Below, in pieces: positions 53,867 to 63,076 of a stretch of DNA of 64,000 bases; within the stretch, counting starts at the first letter, position 1, and every line of letters begins with the position of its first letter. The stretch is from Mucilaginibacter geliditolerans (GTDB lineage Bacteria > Bacteroidota > Bacteroidia > Sphingobacteriales > Sphingobacteriaceae). The position numbers and the translations under genes were made by a program. The stretch covers positions 310,001-374,000 of the forward strand of contig NZ_JACHBY010000001.1 in the NCBI RefSeq assembly GCF_014200495.1. The letters run 5' to 3'. A model generated the notes under the pieces. That model made no database searches and was not told where the DNA came from. It saw nothing but the letters and a program-made list of their open reading frames with translations.

Positions 53867-54922
53867 TTATGCTATTCTTTGTAGTTCTATTATCTTTCCC
53901 TTTACATCTGTTTTAAAGAAAGACGTTATAATATTTGTTAATGCTTCTGTTTCAATTAAAAATCCATCATGCCCATAAAAGGAATCAAACTCAGCAAATG
54001 CCGATTTTGGTATATGCCTGAACAGGTATTGCTGTTCCTCAACCGGGAATAATACATCAGATTTTATGCCGATAACCAATGTGCGGGCTTTTATCAGGCT
54101 CAAGGCTTTCTCAACACCATTACGGTTACGGCCCACGTTATGTGAGTCCATAGCCTTGCTTAAGTACCAGTAGCTATAAGCGTTAAACCTGTTTACCAGT
54201 TTTTCTCCCTGATAGTTTTGGTATGATGATGCGCGGTGATCATCGCTAATGTTATCGTTATCATCCTGCTGGCTTACGGTATAAGTTTTATAACCACGAT
54301 AGGATAGGAGCGCTATGCTACGAGCTGCTTTTAAACCTTTTCTGCCACCATCAGGAGTATTTGAATAAAAAGTACGGTCGGCTGATAAAGCCAAACGCTG
54401 TGATTCATTGAATGCGATACCCCATGGTGAGTGACGGGCATTTGTTGCTATCAGTATCAGGTTCTTGATACGCAATGGCTCAATAATTGCCCATTCAGCA
54501 GCCTGCTGGCCACCTAATGAACCACCAATTAATATCTCGATCTGATCTATTTTAAGATGCTCTGCCAATTGCTGATGCGCCTTAATAATATCCCTTACTG
54601 TAAACTGCGGAAATGCTAAATAATAAGGTTGACCGGTTACCGGGTTTTCACTTAGCGGGTTGCTGGTGCCATATGGCGATCCTAAAATATTAGCACAAAC
54701 AATAAAATGCTCTTCAGGATTGAAAAATTCATTCTCGCCGAACAAACCCTTCCACCAGTCCATCACATCTGAGTTTGCTGTGAGCGCGTGGCATACCCAC
54801 ACAACGTTATCCCGGTTTGTATTTAATTTACCATAGGTGTGGTAACCTATTTCCAGTTGCTGTATCCGCTGTCCCGATTCAAGCTCAATTGGTTGTGTAC
54901 TTTTAAATATTTGTGTATTCAT
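53867..54922 (-). CDS. metX: Homoserine O-acetyltransferase
   Basis: This 351-residue alpha/beta hydrolase acetylates homoserine with acetyl-CoA. The nucleophile is Ser in LIGGSLGGQQAAEW, the acid Asp is in IGIKSDVLFPVEEQ and the His is in FYGHDGFLIE. MetX proteins feed MetY, encoded just upstream. The 93-bp gap to metY lies within what appears to be one operon led by the SAM riboswitch at 56588-56700. Confidence 0.95.
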   Translation of the reverse strand: MNTQIFKSTQPIELESGQRIQQLEIGYHTYGKLNTNRDNVVWVCHALTANSDVMDWWKGLFGENEFFNPEEHFIVCANILGSPYGTSNPLSENPVTGQPYYLAFPQFTVRDIIKAHQQLAEHLKIDQIEILIGGSLGGQQAAEWAIIEPLRIKNLILIATNARHSPWGIAFNESQRLALSADRTFYSNTPDGGRKGLKAARSIALLSYRGYKTYTVSQQDDNDNISDDHRASSYQNYQGEKLVNRFNAYSYWYLSKAMDSHNVGRNRNGVEKALSLIKARTLVIGIKSDVLFPVEEQQYLFRHIPKSAFAEFDSFYGHDGFLIETEALTNIITSFFKTDVKGKIIELQRIA

Positions 54923-55015
54923 GTTACCGTTTTGTTATTCCGGTGCAGTTGCTTGTTGGCAACTGCATCCCGTAACAACACTATTATCACTAAAAAACTA
55001 AAAAAAAACTCAATA

Positions 55016-56362
<1,347 letters not shown>

Positions 56363-56469
56363 TTAAAAATTTGTATTTATGGCTAGTTCACGATAGGGTA
56401 AAACATATCCCTGTGTGAGGTAACACGCGTTTTTTTTTCAGGAAAAGAAAAATAAAGACGTGTACTGCT

Positions 56470-56580
56470 TCAACAACAGCAACAAATACAAATACAGCCG
56501 GCAGAATAGCTATACGTAGCAAACAAAGAACCTTTTAAGGCTTTCGGTTGGGGTGAAAATGTGTTTTTTGAACTTTTCAT
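56470..56580 (-). CDS. 36-residue cysteine-rich leader peptide upstream of metY
   Basis: This small frame starts with ATG at 56580, 8 bp after the riboswitch, and ends with TGA at 56470-56472, 128 bp before metY. The peptide begins MKSSKNTFSPQPKALKG, is basic and ends GCICICCCC, with six Cys codons in the last eight. A longer in-frame start at 56700 is rejected because it would lie inside the riboswitch. By analogy with amino-acid attenuators and polycysteine leader peptides reported in mycobacteria, ribosome slowing at the Cys codons could report cysteine supply. An adjacent pair of alternative short hairpins (acacg 56459-56463 with cgtgt 56423-56427) could be the switch. Confidence 0.7.
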   Translation of the reverse strand: MKSSKNTFSPQPKALKGSLFATYSYSAGCICICCCC

Positions 56581-56587
56581 GGTCGTT

Positions 56588-56700
56588 AATTTATATCCCC
56601 CGGTGTTATTTGCCGGGACAGGAATTGGCACCTTCTCTAAACTTAGAGGGTTGCCAGCGGGTAATTGAGCCTGATCTCTCGCCGCTTCTTTATAAATCAA
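56588..56700 (-). promoter_or_regulatory. SAM-I (S-box) riboswitch upstream of metY-metX-hom
   Basis: Read on the minus strand, the conserved core is clear: GAGAGATCAGGCTC, then CCCGCTGGCAACC, a P3 hairpin CTCTAAGTTTAGAG and GGTGCCAATTCCTG. A GC-rich P4 (CCCGG...CCGGG) follows, and a P1 stem pairs ATTTATA near 56697-56691 with TATAAAT near 56595-56589. SAM-I riboswitches lower expression of methionine genes when S-adenosylmethionine is plentiful. It lies directly upstream of the Cys-rich leader peptide and metY. Confidence 0.92.
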
Positions 56701-56752
56701 AACCTTTTGAGGGGGATTGATCTCAATTTGATATTGCTACCAAATATTGTTG

Positions 56753-56785
56753 CAAATATAGTGCGATTGTATTTATTAAACCAAA
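56753..56785 (-). promoter_or_regulatory. Promoter of the metY-metX-hom operon
   Basis: On the minus strand TTTG (56785-56782) serves as -33 element and TATATTTG (56760-56753) as -7 box, with about 21 bp between them, matching the Bacteroidota consensus. It lies about 50 bp upstream of the riboswitch. Confidence 0.7.
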
Positions 56786-56854
56786 TTTAATTTCATTTTA
56801 AGGGAATTAGTAGCGAATAATGAATTTAAGGACATATTTATTGTTCCAAAATCA

Positions 56855-57970
56855 CTATCCCAAAGCCTGTTCCAAATCCGCTATCAAATCATCTATATGT
56901 TCCAATCCAACAGATATTCTTAATAAATTAAACGGCGTTTTGGTATCCGGCCCTTCAACAGATGCGCGGTGCTCTATCAAACTTTCAACACCACCAAGGC
57001 TGGTAGCTTGTGTAAATAATGTTAAGCTGTTTATTACACGCCTGGCTTCAACCTCGCCGCCTTTTATACAAACAGATAACATCCCGCCAAAGCCCAGCAT
57101 TTGTTCTTTAGCTATATCATGCTGCGGATGTACAGGTAATCCAGGGTACATTACTGCTTCAACTTTCGGATGTTTTTGTAAATATTCAGCTAATAATTGC
57201 GCGTTCTTTGCATGGCCCACCATACGATAAGGTAATGTTTTTATGCTGCGTGCAAGGTAATAACAATCCATAGGAGAGGGTATAGCGCCGCCCATTTCCT
57301 GCACCTGCTTTATTTTTGTCCACCATTCATTTTTTACCGGAGTTATTAAAACGCCGCCCATTAAATCGCTATGGCCGCCAAAGTATTTGGTACTGCTGTG
57401 CATCACCAGATCAGCACCTAATACCAAGGGTTGCTGAAATACTGGCGTAGCAAAAGTATTATCACAAGCCACCTTAATACCGCGCTCATGCGCAATGCCG
57501 ATCACCTTTTTTATATCGGTAAGTTTTAATAAAGGGTTAGAGGGTGTTTCAATCCATATCAAACCTGTATTTGGTTTAATATGCTGTTTTAAAATTTCAG
57601 TATTATTTATATCGATAAAATCAAACTCCAAAATACCGGCAAACAATGTTTTAATCTGGTTGCGCAAGCCATGATACATATCATCAGGCAAAATAATATG
57701 TGTACCTGGTTTTAACGACTGAAAAACAGCCATGCCGGCAGCATTACCTGATGAAAATGCTGCTGCATCAACACCATGCTCCAGTTTCGCCAATACATTT
57801 TCAAGTAGGGTACGATTTGGGTTTGACGACCGGCTATAAATATGGCCACCGGGATAACTTCCATCTGCAATACGCTCAAAAGTTGTAGACATTACGATAG
57901 GTTGAATTACAGCGCCTGAAGATTTATCAGCCTTATTGCCTGCATGTATGGCGATGGTTTCAATTTTCAT
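56855..57970 (-). CDS. Cystathionine gamma-synthase/lyase-type PLP enzyme
   Basis: This 371-residue transsulfuration enzyme has the PLP Lys in MHSSTKYFGGHSDLMGG and the Cys/Met-metabolism fold (FSSGNAAGMAVFQSL, WIETPSNPLLKLTDI, SLGGVESLIEHRAS). It may act as cystathionine gamma-synthase or gamma-lyase; sequence alone does not separate them. The start at 57970 (MKIETIAIHAG) is preferred over the Met six codons upstream. It is transcribed on its own toward the riboswitch region of metY, on the same strand. Confidence 0.88.
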   Translation of the reverse strand: MKIETIAIHAGNKADKSSGAVIQPIVMSTTFERIADGSYPGGHIYSRSSNPNRTLLENVLAKLEHGVDAAAFSSGNAAGMAVFQSLKPGTHIILPDDMYHGLRNQIKTLFAGILEFDFIDINNTEILKQHIKPNTGLIWIETPSNPLLKLTDIKKVIGIAHERGIKVACDNTFATPVFQQPLVLGADLVMHSSTKYFGGHSDLMGGVLITPVKNEWWTKIKQVQEMGGAIPSPMDCYYLARSIKTLPYRMVGHAKNAQLLAEYLQKHPKVEAVMYPGLPVHPQHDIAKEQMLGFGGMLSVCIKGGEVEARRVINSLTLFTQATSLGGVESLIEHRASVEGPDTKTPFNLLRISVGLEHIDDLIADLEQALG

Positions 57971-58025
57971 GAAATAAAGTTTTGGCAAACATAAAGTTTT
58001 TGCCGTTTGTCAGTATATGATAATA

Positions 58026-58057
58026 TTGACTTTAAATGAACTATTTAATTATATTTG
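58026..58057 (+). promoter_or_regulatory. Promoter of the small membrane-protein gene
   Basis: TTG at 58026-58028 and TATATTTG at 58050-58057, 21 bp apart, match the -33/-7 pattern. The position rules out the in-frame ATG at 58036 and supports the one at 58075. Confidence 0.65.
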
Positions 58058-58074
58058 TTCATAATATCAATTTT

Positions 58075-58296
58075 ATGAAAGTAGGAAAAATACCGGTAGC
58101 TTCAATCATCTTAGGAGTTGTTACGCTAACAGCTCTTTTACTTAAGTTTTTTAATCCAGCGCAAGCCGTTGTAAATTCCGCTTTTATTAATGGCGCCTAT
58201 GCAGGCTCATTATTTGTGCTCGGCCTGTACTATGTAAACATTTACTACACAGCCTGGATAAATAACAGGAAAGAAGCAAAAGCTCATCAGGAATAA
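58075..58296 (+). CDS. Small two-helix membrane protein, unknown function
   Basis: This 73-residue protein has two predicted membrane helices (about residues 7-25 and 38-60) and a charged end (NNRKEAKAHQE). No family is recognised. The start at 58075 (MKVGKIPVAS) is set by the promoter just upstream. It lies between the transsulfuration enzyme and mqnE, on the mqnE strand, with 160 bp to the latter. Confidence 0.6.
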   Translation: MKVGKIPVASIILGVVTLTALLLKFFNPAQAVVNSAFINGAYAGSLFVLGLYYVNIYYTAWINNRKEAKAHQE

Positions 58297-58433
58297 ATAT
58301 CCTGTCTGATCCTTTTATAAATGTATCCAGGATCTTTGATTACTGTTAAGTCAATTAATGGTAATTTTTGAGTAAAAAACTTTTCAGAGTGCTTCAGCAT
58401 TGATATTATGCGCCCATTTATGGTAACAATTGT

Positions 58434-58441
58434 TACTTTTG
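58434..58441 (+). promoter_or_regulatory. -7 promoter box of mqnE
   Basis: TACTTTTG fits TAnnTTTG. The ATG at 58457 follows after 15 bp, so the upstream in-frame TTG at 58430 would not be transcribed. Confidence 0.6.
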
Positions 58442-58456
58442 CACAAAGTTTTTTTA

Positions 58457-59650
58457 ATGGAAGCTGAACGTAATTTAACTTTATTATTACAGAATACGGG
58501 TTTACCGACTGATTTAAAACACATTGCGGAAAAAGTGCTTCACAGCGAACGCATCACCTTTGACGAGGGTGTTTTACTGTTTGAAAAAGGCGAATTAGGA
58601 TACCTGGGCATCCTTGCCAACTACATCCGTGAGAAACGCCACGGCAACAAAACTTATTTCAATCGCAACTTTCATATTGAGCCAACCAATCTTTGTGTTT
58701 ACGACTGCAAATTCTGCTCGTATTCAAGGTTGATAAAAGAACGCTCGCAAGGGTGGGAGTATACCATGGAAGAAATGCTCGACATTGTAAAAAAATATGA
58801 TGATGAGCCGGTTACCGAAGTGCACATAGTTGGTGGTGTGTTACCGCAATACGATGTTGCTTTTTATTCGGAACTGTTCACCAAAATAAAACAACACCGC
58901 CCCGAGCTGCATGTTAAGGCATTAACGCCGGTTGAATACCATTACATCTTCAAGAAAGCCAAGATCGATTACGCTACAGGTATGCGTATGATGATGGATG
59001 CCGGTTTGGAATCAATACCAGGCGGCGGTGCAGAGATATTTCATCCTGAAGTACGAGACTTAATATCAAAAGATAAATGTACCGGCGACCAATGGCTGGC
59101 TATTCATGAGGAATGGCATAAAATAGGCGGCAGGTCAAATGCTACCATGTTATACGGTCATATTGAGAAGTTCTGGCACAGAATTGATCATATGGATCGC
59201 CTGCGTATTTTGCAGGATAAAACCGGCGGTTTTCAGACTTTCATCCCTTTGAAATTCCGTAACAAAGATAATCAGATGTCGGATGTACCTGAATCAACGG
59301 TAGTTGAGGATTTGAGGAATTACGCTATCGCACGTATCTACTTGGATAATTTCGATCACATTAAAGCTTATTGGGCAATGATCAGTCGCACAACGGCGCA
59401 ATTGTCATTAAATTTTGGTGTGGATGATATTGATGGTACGCTGGATGATACCACTAAAATTTACTCAATGGCAGGCTCTGAGGAGCAACACCCGGGTATG
59501 AGCACCAAGCAATTGGTTGAACTGATAAAGACTGTCGGCAGGTATCCAATTGAACGCGATACGCTATACAATGTGGTTACCGATTACAATGATTACCAGT
59601 TCCCGGAAGAAGTAAAACCTTCTTTTTATAAACTACCTGTTATTAATTAA
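58457..59650 (+). CDS. mqnE: Aminofutalosine synthase (radical SAM)
   Basis: This 397-residue radical-SAM enzyme carries the 4Fe-4S motif CVYDCKFC (CxxxCxxC). It has the MqnE/CofH-type layout with HIEPTNLC before it and HIVGGVLPQYD, MMDAGLESIPGGGAEIF and RSNATMLYGHIE after it. It converts the chorismate-derived enolpyruvyl-benzoate with SAM to aminofutalosine in the futalosine menaquinone pathway. mqnA, the preceding pathway step, lies 0.9 kb downstream on the same strand, which supports MqnE over the related MqnC. Confidence 0.92.
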   Translation: MEAERNLTLLLQNTGLPTDLKHIAEKVLHSERITFDEGVLLFEKGELGYLGILANYIREKRHGNKTYFNRNFHIEPTNLCVYDCKFCSYSRLIKERSQGWEYTMEEMLDIVKKYDDEPVTEVHIVGGVLPQYDVAFYSELFTKIKQHRPELHVKALTPVEYHYIFKKAKIDYATGMRMMMDAGLESIPGGGAEIFHPEVRDLISKDKCTGDQWLAIHEEWHKIGGRSNATMLYGHIEKFWHRIDHMDRLRILQDKTGGFQTFIPLKFRNKDNQMSDVPESTVVEDLRNYAIARIYLDNFDHIKAYWAMISRTTAQLSLNFGVDDIDGTLDDTTKIYSMAGSEEQHPGMSTKQLVELIKTVGRYPIERDTLYNVVTDYNDYQFPEEVKPSFYKLPVIN

Positions 59651-59651
59651 T

Positions 59652-59804
59652 TGGTTCATTCGTTCACTGGTTCAATAGTTCATTGGTGCAGTGGCGGGAT
59701 AATGATAAGCACATATTATTAAAGAGGTAATAAAATAGTTAAATATACGATTGAAGGTTCATCGCTTTTTACTAATGAACGAGTGAACCAATGAACAAAT
59801 GAAC
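59652..59804. repeat. Word-array inverted repeat overlapping the start of the phosphatase gene
   Basis: The left half (59652-59692) repeats GGTTCATTCGTTCACTGGTT and variants. The right half (59771-59804) repeats the reverse complement (AATGAACGAGTGAACCAATG, AACAAATGAAC). The ATG of the next gene (59799) lies in the last AATGAAC word. The spacer is about 78 bp. Confidence 0.75.
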
Positions 59805-60419
59805 ACCATAAAAAAGACACTATACATCGTTCGGCACGGACAAACAGAGCTTAATAAACTGGGGATTGTACAAGGCCGGGGAATGAATACCGACCTTAAT
59901 GACGAGGGCCGCAAACAAGCCGCTCAATTCTTTGATGCCTATAAAGATGTTGCCTTCGACAAGATCTATATATCCGAATTAAAGCGCACCCAGCAAAGTA
60001 TCCAAAAATTTATTGATCTGGGCATCCCATATGAAAAATTGGAAGGGCTTGACGAAATGGCCTGGGGTGTTTTGGAAGGAACAGAAAGCACTCCCGAAAA
60101 TAGGGCATCTTTCTTACAGGTAATTCGCGAATGGGTAGCCGGTAACCTTGATGTTAGTCTGGATGGCGGCGAAAGCCCTAACCAGGTAAAAGCAAGGCAG
60201 GAAAAAGCTATAGCAACTATATTGAGCCATCCGGAAGAAGAAACGGTACTTATCTGCATGCACGGTCGGGCAATGCGGTTACTACTTTGCTGGATAACAG
60301 GCAATCCGCTTACCGAAATGGAAACATTCCCGCATCAAAACCTGATACTTTACAAAGTAACTTATAACGGTGATAAATTTGAGATCATAGATTTCAATAA
60401 TGCCGAACATCTAAAATAG
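59799..60419 (+). CDS. Histidine-phosphatase-superfamily enzyme
   Basis: This 206-residue protein has the phosphoglycerate-mutase-like core with the RHG motif IVRHGQTELN (catalytic His) and the second His in ICMHGRAMRLLL. An acidic Glu in LDEMAWGVLEG is the likely proton donor. The substrate may be a sugar phosphate, a nucleotide or a cofactor precursor. It sits between mqnE and mqnA on the same strand. Its start codon is supplied by the upstream inverted repeat. Confidence 0.85.
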   Translation: MNTIKKTLYIVRHGQTELNKLGIVQGRGMNTDLNDEGRKQAAQFFDAYKDVAFDKIYISELKRTQQSIQKFIDLGIPYEKLEGLDEMAWGVLEGTESTPENRASFLQVIREWVAGNLDVSLDGGESPNQVKARQEKAIATILSHPEEETVLICMHGRAMRLLLCWITGNPLTEMETFPHQNLILYKVTYNGDKFEIIDFNNAEHLK

Positions 60420-60505
60420 TATCAAGTAGCTAGTATCAAGTATTTAGACAAAAAACTTGTCAAGGTGCTTAGTACTTGCTACTTGATACCTGCTACTTGA
60501 TACTA
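60419..60505. repeat. Word-array inverted repeat upstream of mqnA, AGTATCAAGTA family
   Basis: The left half (60419-60445) carries GTATCAAGTAGCTAGTATCA and AGTATT. The right half (60469-60505) carries AGTACTTGCTACTTGATACC and TGCTACTTGATACTA. The words are the same as in the repeat upstream of purC (42505-42600), 18 kb away. Confidence 0.75.
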
Positions 60506-60510
60506 ACGAA

Positions 60511-61251
60511 ATGAAACTAAAAATATCCGCGGTTAGCTATACTAACACCAAACCATTTATATACGGCATACAACATGCTGATCTGTTAAATAAAATTGAA
60601 CTTAGTTTAGATACCCCAACAGATTGCGCTCAAAAGCTAATAGATAATAAGGTTGATATAGGTTTGATACCCGTAGCGGCTACATTAAATATGCCATACT
60701 GGGAGATTGTAGCTGATTATTGTATTGGTGCGGTTGGCCCGGTAAACTCGGTATTTATATTCAGCAATTGTGCTATTAAGAATGTAAGGCGGGTTCAGCT
60801 AGATCCGGAATCACGCTCATCAAATAACCTGGCTAAGGTATTGCTGAAAAACTTCTGGAAAATTCAGCCGGAATTGATAGTTGATGCTGAGGATTATACT
60901 ACATCCACTGATCCTGAAACTGCCTGTGTGCTTATAGGCGACCGTACATTCGGCAAAAAAGATAAATATGCGTTTGTGTATGATCTTGCTGAAGAATGGC
61001 AAAAATTTACTGGTTTACCTTTTTGCTTTGCCGCATGGATCGCTAATAAACCCATCCCACGGGAGTTTATCGATGAATTTAACGTTGCCCTTAAATCAGG
61101 GCTCGACCATAGATCGGAAGTACTAAAGGAATTAACCCCGAGAACCGATTTCGACCTGGAAGATTACCTGATGCACAAGCTTGATTTTGACCTGACGGAG
61201 AAAAAGAAAGAGGCTTTGCATTTGTTTTTAAAGTATATAAAGGAGTTGTAA
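60511..61251 (+). CDS. mqnA: Chorismate dehydratase of the futalosine pathway
   Basis: This 246-residue periplasmic-binding-protein-fold enzyme removes water from chorismate to give 3-(1-carboxyvinyl)oxybenzoate. It opens ISAVSYTNTKPFIYGI, the family hallmark. It contains DIGLIPVAATLNMPYWEIV and LDPESRSSNNLAKVLL with the conserved Ser residues, and EEWQKFTGLPFCFAAWIANK. With mqnE nearby it indicates menaquinone synthesis by the futalosine route. Confidence 0.93.
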   Translation: MKLKISAVSYTNTKPFIYGIQHADLLNKIELSLDTPTDCAQKLIDNKVDIGLIPVAATLNMPYWEIVADYCIGAVGPVNSVFIFSNCAIKNVRRVQLDPESRSSNNLAKVLLKNFWKIQPELIVDAEDYTTSTDPETACVLIGDRTFGKKDKYAFVYDLAEEWQKFTGLPFCFAAWIANKPIPREFIDEFNVALKSGLDHRSEVLKELTPRTDFDLEDYLMHKLDFDLTEKKKEALHLFLKYIKEL

Positions 61252-61399
61252 GCTACAACTTCTTTTCCCTAACATTTCACACTTTTCTCTCAGCGCTATC
61301 GCTCGCAATGACGGGGGGGGTAATTACACCTTTTTCTTTTTTCTAAAACTATATCCTGCCAAATAGATTGCTTATCTTAACACGTAAAACAAGCAATCT

Positions 61400-62209
61400 A
61401 TGAATCAGATACAAACATTAAAGGGACAGGCCGCATTAGTCACGGGTGCTGATAGCGGTATAGGTAAAGGTGTAGCTTTGGCGCTGGCAATGGCCGGGGC
61501 TAAAGTAATTATAAACCATGTTGACGCGCATGAGGTTGCCCAACAAACAGTTGACGAAATTACAGCAGCTGGCGGTGAGGCTTACGCCATACATGCTGAT
61601 GTAAGTAATGAGGCTGATGTACAGGCCATGTTTGCCGAAATGTATAAGCAATATGGCACTATTGATATATTGGTAAATAATGCGGGCCTGCAACGCGATT
61701 CCAAATTTGTAGATATGACCATTGAGCAGTGGAATATGGTTATTGGCATAAACCTTACCGGACAATTTTTATGCTCGCGCGAGGCTGCCCGTGAGTTTAT
61801 ACGCAGGGGCGTAGTTGAAGGCCGCAGCAAGGCTGCCGGTAAAATTATATGTATGAGCAGTGTACATGAGGTTATACCGTGGGGAGGCCACGTAAACTAC
61901 GCCAGCAGCAAGGGTGGTGTTATGATGCTGATGAAAAGCATGGCACAGGAATTAGCCCCGCATAAAATAAGAGTAGTATCAATTGGCCCCGGTGCTATTC
62001 AAACACATATTAACCAGGCAGCGTGGTCAACCCCCGAAGCATTGAATAGCCTTTTAACCCTGATACCCTATAACAGGATAGGCGAGCCAGATGATATTGG
62101 CAAGCTGGCGGCATGGCTGGCATCTGATCAGGCTGATTATATTACAGGTACTACCATTTTTATGGATGGGGGTATGACTTTATACCCTGGTTTTGCCGAT
62201 AATGGATAA
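61400..62209 (+). CDS. Short-chain dehydrogenase, glucose 1-dehydrogenase-like
   Basis: This 269-residue SDR has the coenzyme motif TGADSGIGKGVALAL, the NNAG motif DILVNNAGLQRDS, the catalytic Ser in CMSSVHEVIPWGG and YASSK with catalytic Tyr and Lys. The sequence resembles bacterial glucose 1-dehydrogenases, but the SDR substrate cannot be fixed. It is alone between mqnA and a PepSY-like gene, with about 150 and 207 bp gaps. Confidence 0.9.
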   Translation: MNQIQTLKGQAALVTGADSGIGKGVALALAMAGAKVIINHVDAHEVAQQTVDEITAAGGEAYAIHADVSNEADVQAMFAEMYKQYGTIDILVNNAGLQRDSKFVDMTIEQWNMVIGINLTGQFLCSREAAREFIRRGVVEGRSKAAGKIICMSSVHEVIPWGGHVNYASSKGGVMMLMKSMAQELAPHKIRVVSIGPGAIQTHINQAAWSTPEALNSLLTLIPYNRIGEPDDIGKLAAWLASDQADYITGTTIFMDGGMTLYPGFADNG

Positions 62210-62359
62210 ATTTAGGTTAAAAAACTTTGCTTAGATCGATTTAGCAAGTCTTTTTCATTTTCACTTATTGTAAAAAATACACTAAGTAAATTATAAATCT
62301 TTAAATTTTACATCCCAAAAGTATATACATTATTAAATATTCATAAAAGTTCAAATTTA

Positions 62360-62391
62360 TTGATGATTTTGATAATTATACATTACTTTTG
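62360..62391 (+). promoter_or_regulatory. Promoter of the PepSY-like gene
   Basis: TTG at 62360-62362 and TACTTTTG at 62384-62391, separated by 21 bp, match the Bacteroidota -33/-7 pattern. The ATG lies 25 bp further at 62417. Confidence 0.7.
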
Positions 62392-62416
62392 TTATGGATT
62401 TAAAATTTAAAACAAC

Positions 62417-62890
62417 ATGAAAAAGATATTCATAACAACAGCAATGATCGCCCTTTTAGGTACAAGTGTATTTGCTAAGGACGGTGGAAAAAAAGCAGAA
62501 AAAGCGGTTACAGTTTCTTATACTGTTCAAAACCAATTTGATGCAGATTTTAGCGATGCAACAGATGTTAACTGGACTGTAACTTCTAATTGCCAAAAAG
62601 CAACTTTTACATTAAATGATGTAAAAATGACTGCATTTTACAATTTGCAAGGTGAGTACTTAGGTACAACACAAGATGTTAACTATAGCACAATAGCACC
62701 AAAAGCTAAAAAACAAATTACTGATAAATACAAAGATTACACTGTAGCTGACGTAATTAAATATGAAACCAGCGATAATGTAACTGCTGATCAAACAGTT
62801 TACTTTGTTGATCTTAAAAATACAACCAGCGAAATTTTGGTAAGGGTAACTCCAAACGCTGATGTTTACTTCTTCAAACAAGTAAAATAA
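62417..62890 (+). CDS. Exported PepSY-like small protein
   Basis: This 157-residue protein has a signal peptide (about 1-20, ending VFA) and a body of alternating strands (FDADFSDATDVNWTVTSNCQKATFTLNDVKM). The D-x-W/N-W pattern resembles PepSY-like/BLIP-type domains frequent in Bacteroidota exported proteins. A repeat-like second half (VTADQTVYFVDLKN) follows. Function is unknown. A consensus promoter and a strong terminator bracket it, so it is a single-gene transcript with probably high expression. Confidence 0.7.
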   Translation: MKKIFITTAMIALLGTSVFAKDGGKKAEKAVTVSYTVQNQFDADFSDATDVNWTVTSNCQKATFTLNDVKMTAFYNLQGEYLGTTQDVNYSTIAPKAKKQITDKYKDYTVADVIKYETSDNVTADQTVYFVDLKNTTSEILVRVTPNADVYFFKQVK

Positions 62891-62916
62891 ACTACCTAAC
62901 AATACAATTGTTCTGG

Positions 62917-62946
62917 AGCCATCTGCATAAGCAGATGGCTTTTTTG
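62917..62946 (+). terminator. Terminator of the PepSY-like gene
   Basis: Perfect 10-bp arms AGCCATCTGC (62917-62926) and GCAGATGGCT (62931-62940), with an ATAA loop, are followed by six T. It lies 27 bp after the stop. Confidence 0.92.
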
Positions 62947-63076
62947 TTTTTATAGTGTGTGTTTAAAAGAAGATAAATAGCCACCCGGTTTGTCTATAAA
63001 TGCCTTAATTTAATCCAATTGGCCTTTTTTAAAACAAATTCAGCTTACAGGCCTTTATTAATAAACTATATAAATA

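Noticed and set aside
56470..56700. A 76-codon minus-strand frame starting at 56700
   Set aside because: Its first 40 codons coincide with the SAM-I riboswitch. Only the part from the ATG at 56580 is plausible as a leader peptide.
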